Positions 1-11,075 of a DNA stretch of 64,000 nt are shown in pieces; position 1 is the stretch's first letter; the number at the start of each line of letters is the position of its first letter. Source of the DNA: Moniliophthora roreri (taxonomy: Eukaryota > Basidiomycota > Agaricomycetes > Agaricales > Marasmiaceae). The DNA lies in NCBI GenBank assembly GCA_001466705.2, contig LATX02000068.1, positions 434,001 through 498,000 on the forward strand. Reading direction: 5' to 3'. The notes under the pieces are model-generated. The model was given only the letters and a program-made list of their open reading frames with translations, did no database searches and was not told the DNA's origin. A program made the translations under genes and the position numbers.

Positions 1-228
1 TGAGCGTCTTGCACCAATCTTCTCGTGAAATTCCCATGCTGCTTTGTCTACAGCATGACCGAAATCGGAATAAGTGATGTCGATGTAGTTAGCAGTGCCA
101 GGCTGCGGGTAGCTGACGCAGACCTTCGACGCGTCGTGGTAGGAACGGAAGTCAATGACGTTTGGCAGGAGGTCTGGGCCTGCTGGAAGGGGTGTCAAAT
201 TGGAAGTGAAAGCGTCGATAGAGCCCAT
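1..228 (-). CDS. NRPS-like adenylate-forming enzyme, N-terminus (partial)
   Basis: The first 76 codons of a minus-strand gene that leaves the window at base 1. Reading starts at the ATG at 228-226, giving MGSIDAFTSNLTPLPAGPD and then a stretch of the form LPNVIDFRSYHDASKV, with TYSDFGHAVDKAAWEFHEKIG further on. This opening (Leu-Pro rich leader, then Val-Ile-Asp-Phe-Arg and a Tyr-x-x-Phe-x-x-Ala-Val-Asp helix) is the usual start of the adenylation domain in basidiomycete NRPS-like or aminoadipate-reductase-like enzymes, which activate a carboxylic acid as an acyl-AMP and often reduce it. The AMP-binding core, carrier and reductase domains would lie outside the window, so substrate and domain order cannot be stated. 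It is divergent from the ALDH-like gene that begins about 500 bp away. Confidence 0.72.
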   Translation of the reverse strand, partial: MGSIDAFTSNLTPLPAGPDLLPNVIDFRSYHDASKVCVSYPQPGTANYIDITYSDFGHAVDKAAWEFHEKIGARRS

Positions 229-728
229 CTACGGCCGAATTACTGTAATATTCCTGTCAACAACTTTAGTGATGAACTCTATAGAGAAACAGGAGCTAGA
301 CGCGTACTAGAACTCTATGAGGGAGTTACGGAGCGGATTGAGGATGAGCAAACTGGAACTGCTGGCTTTTACATCTCGAGGAAATCGGAGTTGAAGGAGG
401 GTCCCACTGCCCTGGAGATAGGCGGATAAGTCGACTGCAATTAGCCTCAGAGGTGAGGAAGTAAGTGGAGGATGTGCTGCCACCGGAGTTGCAGGGGTCA
501 TTGACATTGCGATTGAGAATACTACAAGCGGTTGGGAACACCTACAAGTCTAAGAGTGGGTACCAGGCTAAAAGACCACGTGGGGGCCATTCCAAAAAAA
601 GATTTCCGGATGTTGCATACCCCACCTGTACTCCTTCACTCGAATCTACCGATCTTTTCACGGGCCACAAAACATGTATAATATCAAGACTAAACTTCAT
701 CCTCGAGAATCAACACAACCGAGACTCA
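229..728. other. Divergent intergenic region
   Basis: A shared upstream region of 500 bp between the adenylating enzyme (minus) and the ALDH-like gene (plus). The reading frames here are short, overlap on both strands and resemble no protein family, so I treat the region as promoter/5'UTR. No clear regulatory motif was recognised. Confidence 0.5.
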
Positions 729-2623
729 ATGTCCAACATCGTCAGTTCTCAGTGCTGCTGCTGATCTCTTGATGCGACTAAGTCATCTTTCTAGATCCTG
801 TTGCATCAACTCAAGGCTGCTTTCGACACCGGTTTAAGCCGACCGGTTTCTTGGAGGAGGAAGCAGTTAGAGGGCATTCACGGTTCGTACATCTCCTTTA
901 CTTGTCTGACATTGCAAAATCCCATGTTCTCCGGACAGGCGCTGTTCAAGCAAATCTCGAGAAACTTGTGAATGCCGCAGTACAAGGTAACGCAGTATCT
1001 CTCATAGTCTTTATGATCCATCTAAATACATCTTATAGATGAAAGGCTCGTGAGAACCGAAGTTTTGCTTGAGCTCGACTGCGTTTTGGATTTCATCAAG
1101 TCTAAACTCGACGAACTGGTGTCGAATGCCAATACAAACTTCAACTATGCAAAGTCGGACATAGGTCTTGGTGCATTGCAAATTCGGAAATCTTCGCGAT
1201 ATACTCCGGCTGGCGTTGTATTGATCCAGTCAAGCTGGGCCTGTAAGTCTCTCGAAGCGAATTCGTCTGTCCGGATTTGACTAACGACGAAATACAGACC
1301 CTTATTCCTCTCTTCTTATACCGGCTGTCTCAGCATTCGCCGCAGGAAATTTCTGTGCTTTTGTTGCTGTGAGTATTCCTGATATATAATTTTAACAACT
1401 TTCTAATCTAGAAATCAGTCATCCATTCCTGCAGTTGCGAAATTGCTGTCCTCCACTTTCTCGACCTTCCTTGATCAGAATGGCCACGCATTCCTCGATG
1501 TCTCCTCTTCGGACGAGGAAACACATCTTTTTGATACCCCGACTCCGTCGGTTTCCGTCCTTGATATTAGCATCACTTCTTCCAAGGTTGGCGTCGTCAA
1601 AGTTTCGACGACCCCTTCAGATTCTTCTGTCGCGTATGTTCATGAATCTGGCAACATCAAGGCTGCAGCCCGGGAAATTACCGACGCCAAGCTCGCCTTC
1701 AACGGGCTGGCTCCTCGTGCACCGTCTGTAGTCCTCGTAGATTATTCCGTCTACGATGAATTCCGAGCGCAATTAATCGATGCGGCGGGCGGTAGACACA
1801 ATCTCCCATCTGGAAGATTGACTTCGTCCGCAAAGTACATAGAGGCAAACGGAACCGTTGTTGTCGCATCTGACCCTCTCACTATCGTTGAAGTACAGAC
1901 AAAGTACGCGCGTTGTTTTTCGATATATATCAACATCTGACCCATTCTGACCCATTCTAAAAGGGATGCAAGGTCAACCCTCTCTACTGTTGGCCACCTG
2001 CCTTATCTAGTCGTTTGCCGGGTTTCTTCCCCTGATACCGCCATTGATAGGATTGCTACAATGTGCGCTACTGTGCTTTTGCAAAACGCTCGGATATCTA
2101 ATTTTATCTTTTCAGGTCCAAACTCTCCACCTTTGTTCTTTACGCCGCCGAACCCTTCCGCACCTACGTCAACGACAATGTCGACAGCAAAGAAACACTC
2201 TGGGGTGCTCTGCCCGTCGAGTTATTAGGTTAGCATCCCCTTTGTTCCCTCACATTTGCCCACGCCTGACGCGAGATTAACAGGTAACCCATGGGGAAGC
2301 TCCATCTCAAATCTCTCTCTTGCTATCGCGGAACCCCAGGAAGTAGTGCAAGTTACGAAATCTTCCCAGAAACGTTTGGTTGACTTCACCATTGTCCCGT
2401 CTCTCGAGAACGCCATTGCCAAGTCCTGGATTCCTCGTGTGGATGAGGGACCTGGTACCCGCATTGATTTCTTCCAGCAGGTATGTTTGGTTGCAGTTAA
2501 TGGACGACGAAACTTGAGCTGACATATTCTTAGGTCGGTATGGTCTTCAAAACAGTCAAGTTTGCTGGTCTGCTTGCTGTTGCTACGACTGGATACGTGA
2601 CCTACCGTCATTTCACTCGTTAA
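729..2623 (+). CDS. Aldehyde dehydrogenase-fold protein without catalytic Cys, C-terminal membrane anchor
   Basis: A multi-exon gene (about eight short introns). The start MSNI is at 729, followed by a 54-nt intron (741-794) and the ALDH-type opening LLHQLKAAFDTGLSRPVSWR and KQLEG. Later exons carry VLLELDCVLDFIKSKLDEL, LIPAVSAFAAGNFCAF, SSIPAVAKLLSSTFSTFL, a subdomain with VVLVDYSVYDEF, and LPVELLGNPWGSSISN near the end. The last 25 residues form a hydrophobic helix (FKTVKFAGLLAVATTGYVTY) ending in RHFTR, suggesting a single C-terminal membrane anchor. Where active ALDHs have Gly-Gln-x-Cys before the Val-x-Val-Asp strand, this protein reads Phe-Asn-Gly-Leu-Ala-Pro-Arg-Ala-Pro, so the nucleophilic Cys is missing. 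It is therefore probably a non-catalytic or divergent family member. The ALDH assignment is firm; the function is unknown. Confidence 0.75.
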
Positions 2624-2899
2624 TTCCGACTTCATCTTAATAGGCTTGAGTTTTCAACTGTGACTACTTTCATTACCGGAATTGATACTGTAATATAATA
2701 TCATAGATTTTTTCTTTGTATCCGGATGACTCGTCCCGCCAGTGGCTATACAGCAATCCGAGGGGTCATTGAAAATTCAGATTAAAACTGTCAGAGGGGG
2801 CGACGTCAAGAGCCCGACGTGAGAGATGAGACTCCGAAGTTTTGATGGAATCGTCAACATGGTCGTTTTGCAAAAACTTGAAGGTATATTTATTTCGTA

Positions 2900-4153
2900 T
2901 CATCTCTGCGGTATAGGCGGTGGTCCCCAGGAGCTCGGAACAAATCCTCTAAATAGATTTTCTACAGCCATTCGCACATTCTCTCTCAAAGGTCCCACTT
3001 CTCCATCCGCCTTGTCGTATCCAAGCTTCATGTCTTTAGCTATTTTTTGTACATCCTCATCTGTCCTCACCCATTCACCCTCCTCTCTCTCCGCAGCCCA
3101 GTACTCTCCCGCAGCTCTTCGCAAATCGGGATGGCGTTGCACAGCGCCTCGCGAAAGTCGCAAGAGCTGGAGTTTCGTGATTAGGGATTGTAGAGTACGC
3201 ACGGCTCCTGGTATTTCTGGGATTTGTTCGGAAGGTATCGTGCCAGGTGGTGCTAATAGAACTTCCTGGGTCAATGGGGGCGGCGAGGGTCTAAGGAAGA
3301 AATGGAGTATAAGAGGCAGTAGTAGGAAGAGTACTTGTCGAAGTAATGTGAGGGTATCATGCCACTGAAAAGGTTGTAAGAGTGGGCCAGTTATAATTGA
3401 AATTAGAATAGAAACTGAAAAGAGAACACACCATGATTCCATTAGGAGCTCGGGTATCTTTTGGTATTGTGATTGCCACTGAACTTATCCAGTAACATTC
3501 TGTGGCTGCCACAGCCACCAACGGGCCTATTCCGTACGTTCTATAGCGTTCGAGGCGAGTGCCTTTGATCGTTATGAGCTATGATAGATTTCGAGTGAGA
3601 TGTATGATGAAGGATAGAAATGGCGTACACCGATGAGCGTTGCTTCGCGCAAATAGGCGAGAAGAGGCCCTGGGAGCGCGTATAGCGCAAAATCGGTATA
3701 TGAACTGCAGTATTCGCATGTAGCAAGAGCATTGTGGCCGAATCTAATGTTATGAATTAACAAACGAGGCAAAATGACATTCAAAAATATCACGCACCTA
3801 ACATACAACGTCCGCATCTCAAATGACCCGAATCTCTGCAACACATTCTCGATTGGTCTCGGCAGCTCCGTGTCGTCTGAAACTCTGAGCAACAAACTAC
3901 GTATTGCATCTGTCGGTGTCCCGAGTGAGAGATGAAGCCGAGTAAAGATATTCGGAGGCGGTAAAATGATGATGGAGTACAAGATAAACAGGGTATGGAC
4001 AAGCAGTAGAGCCGATATCCCTTTACGAAGAACGGGTGGTGTGCTGTGAGTCTGATTGACAAAAGGTGTCTTCGGAAAGAACAGAAACCACGAGAGGATT
4101 GTTACGGCCGATGTGGTGAGGAACAGTATCAAAGAGGCTCCAACTTCAGCCAT
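2900..4153 (-). CDS. Uncharacterised multi-pass membrane protein
   Basis: Four exons join cleanly in frame: ATG at 4153-4151, introns near 3794-3744, 3629-3566 and 3432-3368, stop at 2900. The N-terminal half holds several hydrophobic helices (LILFLTTSAVTILSWFLFFP; LLLVHTLFILYSIIIL). The second exon has a Cys-x-x-Cys (ATCEYCSSYTDFALYALPGP). The third exon gives another helix (YGIGPLVAVAATECYWISS), and the fourth begins with QVLFLLLPLILHFFLRP. A soluble tail of about 130 residues follows, rich in Glu, Arg and Gln and ending WGPPPIPQR. I cannot name a family; the pattern of four to five helices plus a cytosolic helical tail suggests an organelle membrane protein. The gene is convergent with the ALDH-like gene (277 bp between stops). 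Confidence 0.7.
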
Positions 4154-5096
4154 AACTCTGTATGGCCGTGGTTGTAGACAAATGTTGTGGATCAAAAAAG
4201 GTTCACGCGGCGGTCGGTACAAAATTACTTTGACGCGTCCTTCCAAACTTGCACCCACTTGCACCTGACTTGCACACAACTTGCACATACGTTCTCGTTA
4301 CTTGGGCTCTTGCTGGGCTCCTTCCTTGCTGACCTCTCTTCAGGTTCTGCTCCTTGGAACAAGTTTGTTCCACGCATCGCCAGTCTTCACGCTCCATGAA
4401 CTATTTTTCTTGCCATTTTCTCCGTTTGTCTTATTGTTCCCTCAATAACTAGGCACTCAATGCCTGCATTGCATCCCGTCAACAATCCTCGGACCTCAGA
4501 GCTGTTGCAGGCGGTAGCAATGGGCCGCTAGGAGCCGTAACAACCGGTTACACGACTCCCTATGCCACCCGGGTTTCCGATGGGGCCCATTCACACCAAC
4601 CAGTATTGATGCGCCGTGTCTATTTCTTCCTCCTTGTTGGATGCTGTCTGGAGCGCTTGATACCATCCAGTTTTACCGCTCCGAGGAGATTCTGCATCGT
4701 TTCGTCATCAACTACCTCCAGCTAGTCATTCCAGAGACCAGGTTCTCTAGGTCTCGGCCAGCGAGTAATGCTTTGTACCAACTTTATACAGCTTCATGCT
4801 CCCTTTGACCGTATCCAGATGCCTCATCGGACGGTACGTGGATCCCCGACACCCTTCACTTCGAAAGCCAATCTATTCTTAACTATTGCGTTGACTGATG
4901 TGAAACGCACTCTGGACAGCTCAGAGATGGCAACATGTTCAAGGACTTGATTTTCTCCATACCATCTCGCTTTGTGCAGCGTCTATGTGGGTCACCTATT
5001 GGTCATCTAGCATAGCATAGCCGAGGGTTGATTCCTGCATAAAAGGGAGAAAAGGAGCGTCAAAACCCCAAACCAATTCGATCTTCTGTCTTGCAG
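4154..5096. other. Divergent intergenic region
   Basis: About 940 bp between the membrane protein (minus) and the GMC oxidoreductase (plus). Only short, unconvincing reading frames are present. The segment around 4240-4290 carries near-repeats of a cttgcac unit. A TATA-like element lies near the right edge and is listed separately. Confidence 0.5.
5037..5046 (+). promoter_or_regulatory. TATA-like element of the GMC oxidoreductase gene
   Basis: The sequence gcataaaagg lies 51 bp before the ATG at 5097, followed by a purine-rich and then pyrimidine-rich leader (tcgatcttctgtcttgcag) typical of strongly expressed fungal genes. This is a consensus judgement only. Confidence 0.4.
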
Positions 5097-7194
5097 ATGT
5101 TGTTCACAGCAATCGCTTTGTGCGCGTCGGCTATTGCAGCTAAAGCGCAAACACAAACCTCATACGACTACGTCGTTGTTGGAGGTACGTTAAAACTGGA
5201 TTTTGCGCATGACGCACGGATATTCACCCCTCTCTATTAGGTGGAAATGCAGGGTTGGTAGTGGCGGCTCGCCTTACTGAAGATCCTTCAACCTCTGTTC
5301 TCGTCCTCGAGGCAGGGCCACCAGATTCTATCGATTTCAATATCACGTCAGTATTTTTTTTTTTTTCATCTTTCATTCTCGTAGCGTCTCTCAATGTCAA
5401 TGTCAAAAGCGTTCCCGGGCTTGATTTGACGGTCACCTACGGTAGTGAGGTTGACTGGAACTATACGACAGTCCCTCAAGAAAATTTGATGAACCGACAA
5501 GTCCAATATCCCCGTGGTCGCGTCCTTGGTGGTTCAAGGTGTGTATCTCACTCCATTGTATCTCTGCAGCTTTCACTAATGTACGCAGCTCAACGAATTT
5601 CATGGCATATACTCGAGGATGTGCTGCTGGGTACAATGCATGGGAAGCTCTAGGTAACGAAGGTTGGGGCTGGGATTCGGGTGTCTTCGATTACTTCAAA
5701 AAGGAAAGCTCTCATCGCTTCGCATCCCGCTTTGGAAGCTAATCGTCCCCTGCAGAGCACGAACTTCACACCGCCTGCCGCAAATCAATCATTCATCTTC
5801 TATAATGAATCGGCCTACGATGACCCCAAGGGTGGCCCTCTCCACCTATCGTATGGTGGTTACGTTGAACCCATCGCGGTCTACTTCAGCGAAGGCATGA
5901 CCAGCGCTTTGGGTCTTCAACCAACTGACATTAACGATGGATATCCAATCGGTACTACATACCTGGCGCTCACCATCAACCCCGACAACGAGCACCGCGA
6001 CTCCTCAGCAACCAGCTTCTATGCATATGCCAGCAACCGCTCGAACCTTCAAGTCGTTACCGGCGCTCTCGTGACTCGGCTCACCTTCGGCAACGAGAGT
6101 AACACGACTGTCTCTGGTGTCGAATGGAGGGATGCGAGTGGCAACACTCACACCGTCAATGCTGACAAGGAGGTCGTTCTCAGTGCTGGTGCATTTGGTT
6201 CGCCTCAACTCCTCATGGTGTCTGGTATTGGCCCTGCTTCCCAGCTGGAAGCACTCAATATTCCAGTCCGTGTTGACTTGCCAGGTGTCGGTCAGAACTT
6301 GCTGGATCATCTCTTCTTCGGTCCTGTTTACCAGGTTAGAACCAATATCCTGGGACGAAATGACACTGTTCACTCAATTTCTGCTTCAGGTCACCGATAA
6401 TATCACAACTTACGCTCAGTTCGCACAAAACCAGACCAAATATGATCAATTGCTTCAACAGTGGCAGACACAGGGTACTGGTGAACTCTCAGGTGCTATT
6501 TCTAGTATGAGTGCCTACGAGCGAATTCCCGACGACATTCTCGCCGGATTTGAGCAAGGTAGTGTCCTGGCTGGACTTGATCCCACTTGGCCTCATATCC
6601 AATACGAAGTCATTGTAAGTTGCTAGTTTGCCCTCCTCTGATTGTTGCTCAATCTTTTCATCCTAGGCTTATGGCACCACCAACCCATCCTCATCTGGAA
6701 ACCTCGTAGGACCCGGTGCTGTTGTACTCTATCCTTTCTCCGTTGGCAACGTCACCATCATCTCCGACGATGTTGCAGATAAGCCTATCGTACAACCCAA
6801 CTGGCTCTCTAAGGAGACCGACCGACAGGTCGCCATCTATGCCTTCCGTCAGGTCCGCGCGGCCATGGCAAGCGAGCCTCTCGCCCCCATTGTCATCAAG
6901 GAGGCGTATCCTGGTCTTCAGGCTCAGTCCGATGAAGAGATTCTGGAGGCTATTCAGTCTGTTGCCCACCCTATCTACCAGGCATCTGGAACTTGCGCAA
7001 TGAAGGCGCAGGACCAGGGCGGTGTCGTCGACTCGAGTCTCCGTGTCTATGGTGTGCAGAACCTGAGGGTTGTGGATGCCAGTATCTTCCCGATCATCCC
7101 TTCTGCGAACACCATGGCACCGACTTACATGGTCGCTGAAAAGGGAGCTGACTTAATCAAGGGCGTGCAATCACCTGCATTGTCCTCCAACTAG
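5097..7194 (+). CDS. Secreted GMC oxidoreductase with a one-base frameshift
   Basis: A FAD-dependent glucose-methanol-choline family protein. It starts MLFTAIALCASAIAAKAQ (a signal peptide), then SYDYVVVGGGNAGLVVAARL (dinucleotide-binding fold), VLVLEAGP, YPRGRVLGGSSSTN (GMC signature 1) and LSAGAFGSPQLLMVSGIGP (signature 2). The C-terminal domain ends with ASIFPIIPSANTMAPTYMVA. About five introns are present. Two oddities are visible. First, after WGWDSGVFDYFKK the frame runs to a stop at 5740-5742, while the expected continuation (LIASHPALEANRPLQSTNF) lies in another frame; dropping one base near 5708-5712 restores it. Second, at the active site the usual His-x-x-Gly-Thr reads Gln-Ala-Ser-Gly-Thr (YQASGTCAMK), and the second catalytic position is Asn (SANTMAP). 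It could be an aryl-alcohol oxidase-like enzyme, a decaying gene, or an intact gene with a sequencing error. Confidence 0.8.
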
Positions 7195-7432
7195 ATCCCC
7201 TTTAGAAACTTCATCGCTACCCTCCAAGCTAACGAATCTTACGGAAGGAACCCAAATTTTTCATTAGATTACGCCTTTACATTATTACCTGGCAAATATC
7301 AAAGACGCTTATTTGTTGTGCAATAGAACTGTTTACTGGACATTATGCAGCGTGTAAAGCATGTCATTGAAAGTGAAGGTAGCACTAGATATCAGGCAGC
7401 AGACAAGTTGATAATTAGCAATTGAGGTCCGT

Positions 7433-9656
7433 TCAATCCGACGGCTTGGCCTTCACGAATGCGATTTCTCGCTCTAGTACCTCTTTGAGCTCGCGGGCCT
7501 GGTCCTCTGTCTTCACCCGTATATTATATGTTTGAGCCGTCCCATTTTCATGCCCGACAAATGTCAAAGATTTTTGATTGAGGGAAGGCTTGAGGCCCGC
7601 GTAAAGAACAAAATTCTGTCGTATTACATTGGTCAGAGACGGGTTCAGATTTCCATTAGTGATGATGACGAACAATATTAATCTTGCCATTGCTGCTGTT
7701 TCGGAGAAGTAACCTCCGTGTGCCCTTGGCCTTGTGTTTTTTCAAGCGCAGGAAACCTAATCAAGCAAGAGTGAGTAAATGAACAGAGGTAAGGCATCAA
7801 GGTTTACTCACCAGTGCCGAGCTCAGCCCAGCTAGTCTTGTTATCGGCATCTTTCTTCATCTTGTACACCTTGGACTTGACCGAATGAACAGTTTCCCTG
7901 AGGCGCAACAATTAGAACAGCGTCAAGAACGTACAAAAGGCAACGTACTCGTCTTCCTCTCCTTCTCCTTCCTCATCATGAGGATTAGGTCCAAACATGC
8001 CCGTGGCAACTTCGTTATTTGTCGTTTCTTGACTGCCGCCACCTTCGTCTGCATCTGTGCTTTCACTGGCTTCGGTTTTCGTGGTGCCCGTGGTGCTCGC
8101 AGGAGCGGGCTGCCCGAACGAGAACCCTCCTGACGTGGAGGCTGGAGCTCCAAATGGATTGCTGATGGCGTTAGATGTCTCAGTAGCAACGCCAAAGCCA
8201 AAACCAACCGGGTTCCCTATGCTACCGCCACCGGGACTTGTCTTTCCAAATGCACTACTCGCGCCGAAACCTCCAAATCCACTTTTAGATGCTGGAGGTG
8301 TTGATGGGGTGGGGGCAGATGATAGTTTTTCCGAAGAACCGAAGCCGCCGAAAGGACTAGTGGTCGTGGCAGAAGTGCCAAATGTGAATGGTGAGGATGC
8401 CGGTTGTGAGGAGGAAGAACTGTCTGCCGGTTTTGTACCGAAAAGACTATTTGTTGTTGAAGTGGTGGCAGGCTTGAAAAAGCCCGTGGCAGGTGTCGTT
8501 GTGGATGAACCTGAACCGCTGGATACTTCAGACGAGGGCTTCACGACTGAAAATGGCAATGAGGGTGTTGCTGACGTCGATGGCGACGGAGCGGTTGATG
8601 AAAAGCTGAAAGGAGAAGTGTTTGACGTCGATTTACCGGCCTCAAACGTGGGTGTGAAGCCACCAGAACCGGAGCCACTGCTGGTCGTAGCCGAATTTTT
8701 CACTGAAGCGCTGGAAAGGTTCCCAAAGCCACTGAAAGAGGAGGGTGGAGTGGGCATTGTAGATTTTACAGCTGCTTTAGAGGTCTCCTTCTGGTCATAC
8801 TCCCTCTGCAAACCAACCCGGAGTTCTTTGTACCGCTCCAGAAGACCGCCAATGTCAACGAAAGGATCCTCTTCGACAGCTTTTGAGACAGTTGACACGA
8901 ACGAAACGTTCAGTCCCCGAAGGGATGTGTAATAGTGGACGGCAGCAGAGTCGTCATCATCAGACTCTATGTTAGGTATGGTAGGTTGCGAGGTGAGAGG
9001 TGCAGATTTGGCAGGTGCAGGTAGGGATGACGACGTGCCGTTCGTATTACTACTGCCAAGGAAAGACGAGAATGTCTTTGCAGTATTGGAGGCAGTTGAC
9101 GATGCTACAGGCGCAGTTGCTGCATTAGATTTGCTGCCAAAAATCGAGGTGGTAGATTGCGAAGATGGTGGAGTGAAGGTGAAGCTGCTTGACTTGGAGC
9201 CAAACCCTCCAAACCCTCCAAATGTTGTTGTTGTTGTTGTTGTTGTTGTTGTAGTTGGTGGTGTCGCTGAAGGGGTTTCCTAAGATGCAAATCAGACATG
9301 TAGGCTTGAGCATACTTATAAAATGAAATATTTTACGTTTGAATCCGCTTCTGTGGACGCGTTGCTGACAATTGAGCTACTTGATGCTGTCTTCTGTGCT
9401 CGTCTGGGTAGTCCGCGTATTCTGCAGCCATTTGACATCAAATTTAGTGATTCAAATGCGCATAGCATAAATTACTATCACTCACTGTCTACTGGCTAGT
9501 ACGGAGTCGTCTGCTTTCTTGAATACACTTTGTTCTTGCGATTCATCGTCTTCCTGGACAGCGCAAATGTGAGAAACCAGACCAGACACGGCAAGCGACG
9601 AAACATACCTCATCTTCATGATCTTTTGTAAGCTGTCTGTCTGCCACTCGTTTCAT
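7433..9656 (-). CDS. NUP2: Nucleoporin of the Nup2/Nup50 type (FG repeats plus RanBP1 domain)
   Basis: The start MKRVADRQLTKDHEDE at 9656 matches the short N-terminal motif of Nup2/Nup50, which contacts importin alpha. A Ser/Thr-rich middle follows, with many FG, GFG and FGxFG units (SFSGFGNLSSASV; PFTFGTSAT; PFGGFGSSE; SGFGGFGASSAFGK; GGFSFGQPAP). An acidic linker follows, then a complete RanBP1 domain split over the last exons: KVYKMKKDADNKTSWAELG, GFLRLKKHKAKGTRRLLLRN, NFVLYAGLKPSLNQKSLTFV, then TYNIRVKTEDQARELKEVL. The role known for the family is in the nuclear basket, where it binds Ran-GTP and helps release cargo from importin alpha. The gene is convergent with the GMC gene (239 bp). 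A trinucleotide repeat in the coding sequence makes a poly-Thr tract (see the repeat at 9224-9253). The assignment is confident; the exact first exon is less so. Confidence 0.88.
9224..9253. repeat. (GTT)n microsatellite inside the nucleoporin coding sequence
   Basis: About ten uninterrupted GTT units on the plus strand. Read on the coding (minus) strand they give a run of Thr between PP and FGGFGGFG. The tract sits in disordered FG sequence, where length changes would be tolerated. Confidence 0.9.
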
Positions 9657-11075
9657 CGCGGAACAAGTCGTACCCAAGGTCGTGCGGCCGTCTGAAGCGT
9701 GCTGGCCTTGCACTGTGCAGGAGTCGAACGCGAAGGTCGAAAATGATCCAACCGTTCCCACGCTTCCAGCGCTGTGGCCTTATATTCCACCATGTCCTAG
9801 TCCTAGACCATTTCACTCTTCAAGAGGTTTAAGCATTAATTATTCAAGGCCATCGTATTACCGCAATCTCTGGTCATACCCTCCATTGTTCCATCTAAGA
9901 TGAGCCACAGAAGCACATGCCATAGCTGCGACAGACATCTTGCCATAGCTAAACAGCGGAATCATGACTCGTTGTTTACCCAGGGATATCACTCGCCTTT
10001 CGATGTTCAAGATACACCATGGGCATGTACTGTGCGGTGACGTTGTTGACTGAGTCAAAGGACAGGCAGGGAGAACCATCGAGCTCTGCGGTTTGATCGT
10101 TTCTCGACGCGGCTTAGCAAGACACCTAGGATGCGGAAAGCGATATGAAAGTTTCGAGAAGTGGTGCAGACGCAAAGGTGCAGATTTGCACGGTCCAGCA
10201 GCGTGAGCCATGGATTTAGGTCTGCCAATGGACGAATCTGGTACGGCAACCTTCGTAACTGGGATGGTTTAAAAACACTGAAATTGCGCTATAGAGACAC
10301 ATGTCCTGGTCGTTTATCTTTCCGTTCCTCCAAAACCAATCTAGTAACCTGCGGAATTCGAGGCAATATCTTACTCGCTATCAGAAGGCATCATTGGTGC
10401 CGGACGGTACATTACACCAACAATACGGATACGCAGTGTCACCCAAACCTGGTGTGACGAGACTACTGTTCGTCGATGCGGAAATGTCTCCAGATTTGCA
10501 ATGTATGAGCAGGGAAATGGAAGGGCAGGATCTAGCCAGGTACAGGCAATTTGTTTGGAAGGACGTCGAATGTGACTGACGTGGTTGGTTAACACACGAG
10601 ATAAATCATAACAAGGGTGATGGGAATGAAAGGGCCGTAGACTTCTTGAAGACCAACGCAGATTATCTGGAGATTGAAAATAAAAGAAGGCAGTTCTGTC
10701 GAGATGATTCTCCGCGATGGACACTTGGAGACAGCGACACTGAGCTGATTTTCTCATCGCTACTTACTGAACTTGAGTTTTAACTAGACTAGTGAACCTT
10801 GATGGACAGAGGTAGCTAGCGTTCAGCACAAAATAAGAAGCAGACCATTTAATTGTACCTAGATATCGTAACATAAAGGGAGCACTAAACATTGAAACTA
10901 CCATACACTTTGGATATTTAAGGTGAACGAAGAGAATGGACGAATGGAACATTCCAGGAGACAGCAGGTGGTATAAAAAGTCCAGTGACCAGAGTGATGG
11001 CAATATGTGCTACTAATAATCATAAAAGCTTAAAGTCTACACGCTAATGTTAATTAAAAGAAAATGGTCAATGAT
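9657..11075. other. Gene-poor spacer
   Basis: 1.4 kb between the nucleoporin start and the stop of the Mga2-like gene. The longest reading frame is a 128-codon minus-strand frame at 10371-10757, without recognisable domains or a sensible exon context. I see no gene, RNA or repeat that I can support. The left part is presumably nucleoporin promoter and the right part the 3'UTR of the Mga2-like gene. Confidence 0.45.

Noticed and set aside
2826..3368. Plus-strand frame of 180 codons
   Set aside because: Mirror of the last exon of the membrane protein on the minus strand, which has the coherent exon structure and membrane helices.
5653..5707. A 55-nt intron to explain the GMC frame change
   Set aside because: It would remove WGWDSGVFDYFKK, which is conserved in the family, so a one-base indel is simpler.
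1..7194. Secondary-metabolite cluster formed by the adenylating enzyme, ALDH-like and GMC genes
   Set aside because: The ALDH-like protein lacks its Cys, an unrelated membrane protein lies between, and no transporter, P450 or pathway regulator is nearby. Adjacency alone is not evidence.
8057..8932. Long plus-strand frame of 291 codons
   Set aside because: It is the antisense of the FG-repeat region of the nucleoporin; low-complexity coding DNA often keeps the opposite strand open.
10371..10757. Minus-strand frame of 128 codons
   Set aside because: No domain, irregular composition, no exon context.
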